This document shows, piece by piece, positions 4,379-8,099 of a DNA stretch of 8,099 bases; the stretch's first letter is position 1, and each line of letters begins with the position of its first letter. Made by a program: the position numbers and the translations under genes. Below the pieces are notes generated by a model. That model ran no database searches. It was not told the DNA's origin and saw only the letters and a program-made list of their open reading frames with translations. Location of the stretch: contig JBEKKU010000107.1 in assembly GCA_050010575.1 (NCBI GenBank), forward strand, positions 1-8,099, given 5' to 3'. Source of the DNA: Palsa-1188 sp050010575. GTDB taxonomy: Bacteria; Bacillota; DSM-12270; Thermacetogeniales; Thermacetogeniaceae.

Positions 4379-5272
4379 GTGGTAAAATTCGAGCTCCAAG
4401 ACCGAGACCTTTTGCTGCTGCAGTTACTTAGCCGGTGCGGTGCGATCAAGCCTGATCAAGCCAAGATCGTTTATGGCACCGAAAAGTACCATCTCAAGCG
4501 CATCGAGAAACTTGTAAAAGAAGAGGTTCTGCGCCGGGACAAGGGTTATATCTTGCCTACGCTAAAGGGGCTGCAACTTGCAGGCATGGACTGCAAGCCG
4601 TTACATATGGAAAAGTATCGTTACAAAGAGCATGCGCAGGGGGTCGATCTTGTATCAATGCTGTCCAAATGGAATTGGACACCTACGTATTCCAGGGAAC
4701 TCAAACAGGAGAATATGCTACAGCGCCAGTCCAGAGCTGTTATGACAATCCAGCGAGGCACAAAAAAATACGCCGTCTATATGATCGCAGACAACCCAGA
4801 AGCGGCAACAATTGCCCGCCTCCGCACCGACCTGGACGAGCTTCCTGGGCCTAACAAAGAGGCAAAAATCAACATGGCGTTGATATTCTGCACATCATCC
4901 AAAATTTTGGAGACGATCACTAACGCTTTCGAGAAACCTCCCGAACGGCTCAAGAGTCTGTGTATCCTGCCGTATCCTCAAGGCGTGCGGTATTTCATGT
5001 ATCAGAGATCACGGAATCTCAAGGACCTCCTGGATGAACGCTTCCCGGGCTGGCAGGAATGCACCCGTAACTTCGCTGATTTTGAACTCGGGAAGACATA
5101 TATAACAGGGCTCTTCCAGAACGATGTCGTTAAGCGCAAGGCGCTCGTTGACTACGTTAAGAACGTACAGCAGGGAGAGGGTAGCTGCTGCGTCGTCATC
5201 TGCCGGCCAGATCAGCAGGCAGAGATTCAGGAAAATATCCCTGGTGTTGAGGTGATCACGTGCCCTCTATGA
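4379..5272 (+). CDS. Winged-helix protein, replication-relaxation family-like
   Basis: The 297-aa product starts with GTG at 4379, preceded at eight bases by AGGGAGG (4364-4370), which overlaps the TAG stop of the upstream gene; translational coupling is likely. Residues 5-70 form a winged-helix pattern (LQDRDLLLLQLLSRCGAIKP, then RIEKLVKEEVLRR, then YILPTLKGLQLAG). The following part contains WNWTPTYSRELKQE (98-111) and a beta-rich segment. This order, winged helix then an 'REL' segment then a small nuclease-like beta fold, is like plasmid and conjugative-element 'replication-relaxation' proteins of Gram-positive bacteria, whose exact biochemistry is poorly known. No rolling-circle Tyr/HUH motif is visible. 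It is the last gene of the operon and converges on a minus-strand gene 12 bases away with no clear terminator between them. Confidence 0.6.
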   Translation: MVKFELQDRDLLLLQLLSRCGAIKPDQAKIVYGTEKYHLKRIEKLVKEEVLRRDKGYILPTLKGLQLAGMDCKPLHMEKYRYKEHAQGVDLVSMLSKWNWTPTYSRELKQENMLQRQSRAVMTIQRGTKKYAVYMIADNPEAATIARLRTDLDELPGPNKEAKINMALIFCTSSKILETITNAFEKPPERLKSLCILPYPQGVRYFMYQRSRNLKDLLDERFPGWQECTRNFADFELGKTYITGLFQNDVVKRKALVDYVKNVQQGEGSCCVVICRPDQQAEIQENIPGVEVITCPL

Positions 5273-5284
5273 GTTGGGCGCACC

Positions 5285-5527
5285 TTACTTGTTATTATCT
5301 TTGCAGGCTTCGTCTGCTTTTGGATCGTGCTCGGTTTCTAAAGCAATTATATTTACTGCAGCTTCTAGTGCGGCTATGTATTGCGTGAACTCCGGAAGGC
5401 CAAGCTCGTGGCTGTGGCTAGCTAATGCATCTGGCAACAAATCATATTCTGCCTGCCCGCCATTGCTTGCCTTCGTCATTTCGTCTTTTAAAACAGTGAG
5501 CCATTTGATTACTTCAGACCTTTTCAT
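5285..5527 (-). CDS. Small helical protein of unknown function (minus strand)
   Basis: I do not recognise this 80-aa protein. It is accepted because its ATG (5527) is preceded on the minus strand by GAGGAGT (5541-5535) at seven bases and by a good promoter (TTGAAC, 16 bases, TATAAT; 5578-5551) leaving a leader of only about 20 bases. The protein is predicted largely alpha-helical, mildly acidic, with an N-terminal basic helix (MKRSEVIKWLTVLKDEMTKA) and a hydrophilic C-terminus ending in KADEACKDNNK. It has no signal peptide or membrane segment. It runs against the replication-relaxation operon, and the two stop codons are 12 bases apart. A promoter of its own and opposite orientation suggest independent control. 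Function unknown. Confidence 0.7.
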   Translation of the reverse strand: MKRSEVIKWLTVLKDEMTKASNGGQAEYDLLPDALASHSHELGLPEFTQYIAALEAAVNIIALETEHDPKADEACKDNNK

Positions 5528-5550
5528 CGTGATTACTCCTCGTAATGGGT

Positions 5551-5578
5551 ATTATAACCAGTGAGCGTCTCGGTTCAA
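5551..5578 (-). promoter_or_regulatory. Sigma-A-type promoter for the minus-strand 80-aa gene
   Basis: Read on the minus strand, TTGAAC (5578-5573) and a perfect TATAAT (5556-5551) are 16 bases apart. The -10 box ends 23 bases before the ATG at 5527, with the ribosome binding site between them. Confidence 0.7.
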
Positions 5579-5791
5579 GCAGCCAGGGCGCTTTTTTAAT
5601 GCAGAGCCGAACTGGGTAAGATGGCACCCGCAACTTAACTGCACTTTTATTAATCGATGAAATCCTTTCCCCGTATCCTTTCTTTTCGCAACAAACATTT
5701 TCTCAAGTCCACCGATTGGGATGTCATACATACCAAATTCGCTTACATAACTAAAAATCCTACATATTTCTAACCATTTTTCGACAAACAC
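5552..5791 (-). CDS. Doubtful minus-strand ORF with Cys/His cluster
   Basis: This 79-codon frame starts with GTG at 5791 and has only a weak ribosome-binding-like AGGGTG a few bases upstream. The product begins MFVEKWLEICRIFSY and ends with a basic part containing C54-G-C56-H57 and C71 (LSCGCHLTQ, RPGC), loosely like a small zinc-ribbon or a remnant of one. Its stop codon lies inside the TATAAT of the next minus-strand gene. Lack of a strong start signal and of a recognised family makes it a weak call; it could be a decayed gene. If real it would be co-oriented with the 5527-5285 gene. Confidence 0.3.
   Translation of the reverse strand: MFVEKWLEICRIFSYVSEFGMYDIPIGGLEKMFVAKRKDTGKGFHRLIKVQLSCGCHLTQFGSALKKRPGCLNRDAHWL
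5564..5597 (+). terminator. Possible plus-strand terminator
   Basis: AGCGTCT (5564-5570) pairs with AGGGCGCT (5585-5592), using G-U pairs, around a 14-base loop and is followed by more Ts to 5597. It could end plus-strand transcripts that read through from the operon ending at 5272. It overlaps the minus-strand promoter, so one of the two may be fortuitous. Confidence 0.35.
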
Positions 5792-5797
5792 CTACAC

Positions 5798-5825
5798 CCT
5801 GCCGGTCTAATCCTGGCGGGTTTTT
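5798..5825 (+). terminator. Rho-independent terminator, plus strand
   Basis: CCTGCCGG (5798-5805) pairs with CTGGCGGG (5813-5820), with two G-U pairs and a 7-base loop, and is followed by five Ts. No annotated plus-strand gene ends directly before it, so it may end a longer transcript from the operon or an unseen small RNA. Confidence 0.65.
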
Positions 5826-5872
5826 GTCTGCTATTCGGAATGCTGCTTCTGGAGTTAGTTCGGGGATAGCGT

Positions 5873-5901
5873 TTGGGAGCTGGCGGACAAATAGCTTTTA
5901 T
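5873..5901 (+). promoter_or_regulatory. Possible weak promoter before the 6003 ORF
   Basis: TTGGGA (5873-5878) and TTTTAT (5896-5901) are 17 bases apart, about 100 bases before the 6003 start and downstream of the 5798 terminator. Both hexamers are imperfect. Confidence 0.3.
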
Positions 5902-5967
5902 GCCTGTCCAGCCATGGCGCTGGTGAAGATGAAACAGGGAGTCTTTGCAGAAAGGGGGGTGCTTGAT

Positions 5968-6006
5968 ATGCAGAGTCCAGGGAAAGGGGGTGCAACCAAA
6001 CCATGA
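5968..6006 (+). CDS. Possible 12-aa coupled leader peptide
   Basis: ATG at 5968 is preceded at eight bases by AAAGGGGGG (5951-5959) and encodes MQSPGKGGATKP. Its TGA overlaps the ATG of the next ORF as ATGA (6003-6006), the classic arrangement for translational coupling. The frame is open further upstream, but those starts lack a ribosome binding site. It is too short for sequence-based proof. Confidence 0.3.
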   Translation: MQSPGKGGATKP

Positions 6007-6170
6007 TAAGCGAGGAAGACTTGGTAAAAATTAGTGCCGAAGAGAAAGAAAAATTCCGGAATATGATTAGCGGGTCAGACGTAGAGCTTCTGGTCACTGT
6101 GTTTGGTGTTGGTTTTGCTACAGCAATTGATCGCATAGAGCGCATAGAGCAGTTGCAGGCGGTTAGCTAA
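6003..6170 (+). CDS. Small unknown protein, 55 aa
   Basis: A 55-aa frame, MISEEDLVKISAEEKEKFRN at the start and ending in IDRIERIEQLQAVS. The ATG is preceded by AAAGGGGGTG (5983-5992) at ten bases, and the stop is followed after eight bases by a strong terminator, so the unit is well delimited at both ends. The N-terminal third is highly charged and helical; residues 25-42 are hydrophobic (VELLVTVFGVGFATAI), possibly a short membrane-associated or packing helix; the C-terminal helix carries a tandem IER unit from a CGCATAGAG duplication in the DNA. I do not recognise a family. It would be missed by gene finders with a 60-aa cutoff. Confidence 0.6.
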   Translation: MISEEDLVKISAEEKEKFRNMISGSDVELLVTVFGVGFATAIDRIERIEQLQAVS

Positions 6171-6178
6171 ATCAACCA

Positions 6179-6209
6179 TGCCCGGGGGAAACTCCGGGCA
6201 ATATTTTTA
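6179..6209 (+). terminator. Rho-independent terminator after the 6003 ORF
   Basis: TGCCCGG (6179-6185) pairs with CCGGGCA (6194-6200), 7 perfect pairs around an 8-base loop, followed by ATATTTTTA. It starts eight bases after the stop of the 55-aa ORF. Confidence 0.8.
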
Positions 6210-6217
6210 TATGATAA

Positions 6218-6266
6218 TGCATTTGCGTTTTCTATTGGGATGTGATACAATGAAATAGCAAATGCA
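6218..6266. repeat. 9-bp inverted repeat flanking a promoter
   Basis: TGCATTTGC (6218-6226) and GCAAATGCA (6258-6266) are perfect inverted copies 31 bases apart. The left arm overlaps the -35 box and the right arm lies just past the -10 box of the promoter at 6223-6251. Such arms are most simply a pair of operator half-sites. Confidence 0.6.
6223..6251 (+). promoter_or_regulatory. Sigma-A promoter for the small membrane protein gene
   Basis: TTGCGT (6223-6228) and TACAAT (6246-6251) are exactly 17 bases apart, immediately downstream of a terminator and about 60 bases before the ATG at 6310. Confidence 0.65.
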
Positions 6267-6309
6267 GAATCTATATTAGTTGAATTGGTGGGAAAGGAGG
6301 CACACAAAA

Positions 6310-6528
6310 ATGGCTTACACTGGTTGCAAAATCGTGATCGTGGCTCTACTGATCGCAGCATGCGTTTTCGTACTGACTGTGTTGTACCAAAATATCTGGC
6401 TGTATAATTGCTGGGGCCTGTCCCTGCCTGTGCAGGTAACGGTTACGGTATTCCTGGCGGCGTTAGTTATCGGAGTGCATGCATGGATGCATGGATGCAC
6501 GCAGGCGCAAGCAATGCACGCTAAATAA
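6310..6528 (+). CDS. Small two-helix membrane protein
   Basis: The 72-aa product starts at ATG 6310, chosen over an in-frame upstream start at 6280 because GGAAAGGAGG (6291-6300) sits nine bases before it. Two hydrophobic segments are clear: KIVIVALLIAACVFVLTVLY (7-26) and VTVTVFLAALVIGVHAW (about 43-59), joined by a short loop with aromatic residues (NIWLYNCWGLSL). The C-terminus (MHGCTQAQAMHAK) contains repeated Met-His from an octamer DNA repeat, GCATGGAT. The size and topology are holin-like, but no family could be named and no lysis gene is nearby. It has its own promoter just upstream and no terminator before the ribbon-helix-helix gene, so part of its mRNA may read into 6601-7678. Confidence 0.7.
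   Translation: MAYTGCKIVIVALLIAACVFVLTVLYQNIWLYNCWGLSLPVQVTVTVFLAALVIGVHAWMHGCTQAQAMHAK
6477..6501 (+). repeat. Short tandem repeat of GCATGGAT
   Basis: GCATGGAT is repeated twice in tandem and then partly (GCAC) at about 6480-6500, inside the 3' end of the membrane protein gene. It encodes the His/Met-rich tail. The 8-base unit is not a multiple of three, so copy-number change would shift the frame of the last codons. Confidence 0.45.
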
Positions 6529-6553
6529 AATGACTTTATCAGAAAGGGGTTGG

Positions 6554-6562
6554 TGTTATAAT
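6554..6562 (+). promoter_or_regulatory. Extended -10 promoter for the ribbon-helix-helix gene
   Basis: TGTTATAAT (6554-6562) is a full extended -10 element (TG, one base, perfect TATAAT). Only a poor -35 (CTTTAT or TTTATC, around 6534-6540) is present, as is usual for this class. The predicted start of transcription falls inside the palindrome at 6566-6585. Confidence 0.65.
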
Positions 6563-6565
6563 ACA

Positions 6566-6585
6566 GAAAACGCATATACGTTTTC
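6566..6585. promoter_or_regulatory. Operator-like palindrome at the transcription start
   Basis: GAAAACG (6566-6572) and CGTTTTC (6579-6585) are perfect inverted arms around CATATA, just downstream of the extended -10 box. The left arm extended by two bases (GAAAACGCA) is the reverse complement of TGCGTTTTC at 6224-6232 in the other promoter. It is a natural candidate site for the ribbon-helix-helix protein encoded immediately downstream. Confidence 0.6.
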
Positions 6586-6600
6586 AAGGTGGTGTGTAGG

Positions 6601-6783
6601 ATGCCTCGTGGTGGTGCCCGAGCCGGGGCCGGAAGAAAAGCCCCGGCTGGGAAAAAGGAAAATCATGTGATCAGATTCAGTGACGACGAGTGGGCGAAGA
6701 TACAGGAAAACGCAAGGAAAGCTGGCGTGACTGTAAGCGACTACGTTCGTCGTCAAGCTTTAAACAACGAGGAGGTTCAATAA
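6601..6783 (+). CDS. Ribbon-helix-helix DNA-binding regulator
   Basis: The 60-aa product is a small Arc/CopG/MobC-like ribbon-helix-helix protein: a basic Gly-rich N-terminal tail (MPRGGARAGAGRKAPAGKK), a short beta-strand NHVIRFS (21-27), helix A DDEWAKIQENARKAG (28-42) and helix B TVSDYVRRQAL (44-54). Such proteins form dimers that place a two-stranded sheet in the major groove and usually repress their own promoter, or assist a relaxase in mobilisation. The start at 6601 is chosen over an in-frame GTG at 6589 because AAGGTGG (6587-6593) fits it as a ribosome binding site. The gene sits directly behind an extended -10 promoter with a palindrome. The next gene starts one base after its stop, and the ribosome binding site of that gene lies inside this one. 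Confidence 0.82.
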   Translation: MPRGGARAGAGRKAPAGKKENHVIRFSDDEWAKIQENARKAGVTVSDYVRRQALNNEEVQ

Positions 6784-6784
6784 C

Positions 6785-7678
6785 ATGCGCAAAGCAGTAA
6801 TTTCTCTAATGATAGTGTTAGCACTGGCTATACTGGTTACTCTACCTGTCCCGGCAATAGCTGGTAGCAGCGCCGCCAACAGCAACATCACCAGCGCCGA
6901 ATTCGTGATCGGCCTGAACCAATATTTCGTCAACAACCAAACGCCCGGTATCGGCATGGATGCAGCTCCGTATATCGATCCCGACAGCAGCCGTACACTG
7001 ATCCCTGTCCGCTACCTGGGGAATGCCCTGGGCGCGCAGACCAACTGGGATGGCAATACCCAGACCGTCGCCGTGACCGAAGGCAGCACAACGATCAGCC
7101 TGGTGATTGGAAGCGCCTCGATGTCAGTAAACGGTCAGGCGCAGACGCTGGACCAGGCCCCGGTGATCAAAGATGGCCGGACGTACCTGCCGGCCCGGTG
7201 GGTGGCAAACGCACTCGGTTATCAGGTTGACTGGAACGGCCAGTATAAGATCGTGATCATCTGGAAGAACGGCCAGGAGCCAGATGTCAGCAACCTGGCA
7301 GGCCAGAAGCCGACCACGGTTAACGGGTTCACTATTCCGGCGGGGACGAAGTTGAGCGTTGATAACGGAGACATCTCGGGCGGAGATGCGATGTCCTTCG
7401 ATATTGATACCAAAAATGGAGACGTGCAGGGCCAGCTTGCCGATGCCCAGAACATTCTCTCCCAGGCAAAGTTTTTAGACCCGGCAACGATTGCCAAGGT
7501 GATGACGGTCATCAATAACGACCTGGCCGGTAAAACCATAGAAGACGGGGGAATCAACTCCCCGAACGGCGGCTGCATAGCGCTCTCGGCAGCTGGTCCA
7601 ACTATTCAGGGCTATTGGTGGTTTAATATTCAGGCCGGTACAACGCATCTGCCGGCAAAATACTACATGCTAAAATAA
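6785..7678 (+). CDS. Secreted protein with copper amine oxidase N-terminal (stalk) domain
   Basis: The 297-aa product starts with a signal peptide: basic MRK, hydrophobic core to about residue 24, and cleavage probably after AIA (26). Two similar halves of a copper-amine-oxidase-N-like stalk domain follow: RTLIPVRYLGNALG with TNWDGNTQTVAV (70-97) and RTYLPARWVANALG with VDWNGQYKIVII (132-159). These domains are common in exported proteins of Peptococcaceae and Paenibacillaceae and do not imply oxidase activity; no catalytic oxidase domain is present. The C-terminal ~130 residues (from NGFTIPAGTKLSVDNG) are unassigned and look like a beta-rich extracellular domain with a helix-rich centre. GAGGAGG (6769-6775), inside the upstream gene, is its ribosome binding site, so translation is probably coupled to that of the regulator. 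It probably acts outside the membrane. Confidence 0.85.
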   Translation: MRKAVISLMIVLALAILVTLPVPAIAGSSAANSNITSAEFVIGLNQYFVNNQTPGIGMDAAPYIDPDSSRTLIPVRYLGNALGAQTNWDGNTQTVAVTEGSTTISLVIGSASMSVNGQAQTLDQAPVIKDGRTYLPARWVANALGYQVDWNGQYKIVIIWKNGQEPDVSNLAGQKPTTVNGFTIPAGTKLSVDNGDISGGDAMSFDIDTKNGDVQGQLADAQNILSQAKFLDPATIAKVMTVINNDLAGKTIEDGGINSPNGGCIALSAAGPTIQGYWWFNIQAGTTHLPAKYYMLK

Positions 7679-7695
7679 CACGGAGGTAAACCGAA

Positions 7696-8099
7696 ATGCG
7701 CTTAAAAAGACTCTCCGCTCTCGTAGCGGCGGTCTTTTTTCTTCTGACCGCCTTTACGTCTATTGCCTATGCGGACAATTTCCCGGGCACCAACACCCCG
7801 AGCGGCACCGATTATAGCTCAGTCATTTCTGATGCGGAGACAAACTATGGCATATCCCCACAGAATAAGCCCGGTGCGGCTACGTCGCAGCAGTATCCCC
7901 TGGCGTGCATGCTGCCGCCCCCGACGTCCCCGTTATGCCCCTTTTCTTGCTGCCCGCGGCTGCCGTGTCCCCTGGCTGCGAACGGAACCGGGCGCGGGGT
8001 GTTATCCAGCGAGGTCAGGCCCATGGACTGGGCCAGCCTGCGGGCCGGGTCGACGGTGAGCACGACGACGTGCCTGCCGCGTTCCGCGGCCCGCAGGCC
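7696..8099 (+). CDS. Secreted protein, 5' end only; probably chimeric after about 7900
   Basis: ATG at 7696 is preceded by GGAGGT (7682-7687) and follows the stalk-domain gene by 17 bases, so it is the next gene of that operon. The product begins with a signal peptide, MRLKRLSALVAAVFFLLTAF, with likely cleavage after AYA (about 26), then a Ser/Thr/Gly/Asn-rich mature start (DNFPGTNTPSGTDYSS). The frame stays open to the window edge, but from about position 7900 the sequence becomes very GC-rich and the translation turns into Pro/Cys/Arg-rich nonsense-like sequence (LPPPTSPLCPFSCCPRLP), while the minus strand there is clearly coding. Only residues 1 to about 68 should be regarded as genuine. 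The family cannot be told from this part. Confidence 0.6.
   Translation, partial: MRLKRLSALVAAVFFLLTAFTSIAYADNFPGTNTPSGTDYSSVISDAETNYGISPQNKPGAATSQQYPLACMLPPPTSPLCPFSCCPRLPCPLAANGTGRGVLSSEVRPMDWASLRAGSTVSTTTCLPRSAARR
7704..7740 (+). terminator. Terminator-like hairpin within a signal-peptide coding region
   Basis: AAAAAGAC (7704-7711) can pair with GTCTTTTT (7732-7739), and inside it CCGCT (7715-7719) with AGCGG (7725-7729) around CTCGT. The structure ends in a T6 tract. It lies in codons 3-15 of the 7696 gene, so it could give partial termination after the stalk-domain gene, or it may just be a by-product of Lys and Phe codons. Confidence 0.4.
7900..8099 (-). pseudogene. ArsA/GET3-family ATPase fragment, actinobacterial type, at the window edge
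   Basis: Read on the minus strand from the window edge, the sequence gives GLRAAERGRHVVVLTVDPAR, then RLAQSMGLTSLDNTPRPVP and later GGGSMHA. This matches the segment that follows the P-loop in ArsA/GET3-like ATPases of Actinobacteria (RAAERGR-VVVLT-DPARRLAQ-GL-LDNTPR). The P-loop itself would lie beyond the right edge. Similarity stops abruptly around 7900: after GGSMHA the usual continuation with several methionines and a hydrophobic helix is replaced by unrelated sequence. Base composition jumps to GC-rich at the same place. The most likely reading is a chimeric join rather than a gene of this element; a recent insertion is the alternative. Confidence 0.6.

Larger units (their letters stand above)
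5598..6002. other. Stretch with little reliable coding content
   Basis: Apart from the doubtful minus-strand ORF (5791-5552), the plus-strand terminator at 5798-5825, a weak promoter candidate at 5873-5901 and a 12-codon ORF at 5968-6006, I see nothing interpretable. The plus strand of 5598-5790 is AT-rich and shows no gene with a ribosome binding site. Confidence 0.4.

Noticed and set aside
7763..8059. Plus-strand 98-codon Arg/Pro-rich frame
   Set aside because: It overlaps the signal-peptide gene in another frame and then runs antisense to the ArsA-like segment; its composition is typical of a shadow of GC-rich coding sequence.
1..8099. CRISPR arrays, rRNA, insertion sequence ends
   Set aside because: No regularly spaced near-identical repeats with unique spacers, no rRNA-like sequence, and no transposase or terminal inverted repeats with target duplications were seen.

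Overview
The window looks like part of a mobile or accessory region from a Gram-positive bacterium of the Firmicutes, probably a Peptococcaceae/Desulfotomaculum/Pelotomaculum-type anaerobe. This is inferred from AGGAGG-type ribosome binding sites before almost every gene, roughly balanced base composition, short U-tailed terminators, and a secreted copper-amine-oxidase-N-terminal ('stalk') domain protein of a kind common in that group. No ribosomal or housekeeping gene is present. The last ~200 bases are the exception: they are GC-rich and read, on the minus strand, as a piece of an actinobacterial-type ArsA/GET3-family ATPase. An assembly chimera near position 7900 is the simplest explanation.

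Left part (1-2700): a short tyrosine recombinase (93-662) with its own terminator, a structured gene-free stretch, a small acidic unknown protein (942-1217), a terminator-like palindrome and a second, attenuator-like hairpin, then a two-domain ParB-like/DNA-methyltransferase protein (1381-2688).

Centre (2689-3151): a 463-base gene-free stretch and the most interesting part. It holds a 34-bp near-perfect palindrome, three CAAATTA motifs spaced 40 and 30 bp inside a degenerate direct repeat, a set of mutually exclusive RNA stems (2878-2976), and a complete hammerhead self-cleaving ribozyme (3046-3104; predicted cleavage between 3098 and 3099). The ribozyme lies in the leader of the following gene, 53 nt before its start codon.

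Operon downstream of the ribozyme (3152-5272): an unknown 184-aa protein, a RusA-like candidate Holliday junction resolvase (187 aa), and a winged-helix protein resembling the replication-relaxation family (297 aa). The last two are separated by 13 bases and probably translationally coupled. With the recombinase and the ParB-methyltransferase, this suggests the DNA-processing module of a plasmid, integrative element or phage-derived element.

Right part (5273-7900): a small minus-strand gene with a good promoter, a doubtful minus-strand Cys-containing ORF, a 55-aa plus-strand ORF closed by a clear terminator, then a promoter flanked by a 9-bp inverted repeat driving a small two-helix membrane protein. 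A second, extended -10 promoter carrying an operator-like palindrome precedes a ribbon-helix-helix regulator, which is followed after one base by the secreted stalk-domain protein and then by the signal-peptide end of another secreted protein. TGCGTTTTC half-sites occur at both promoters, so the ribbon-helix-helix protein is a plausible autoregulator.
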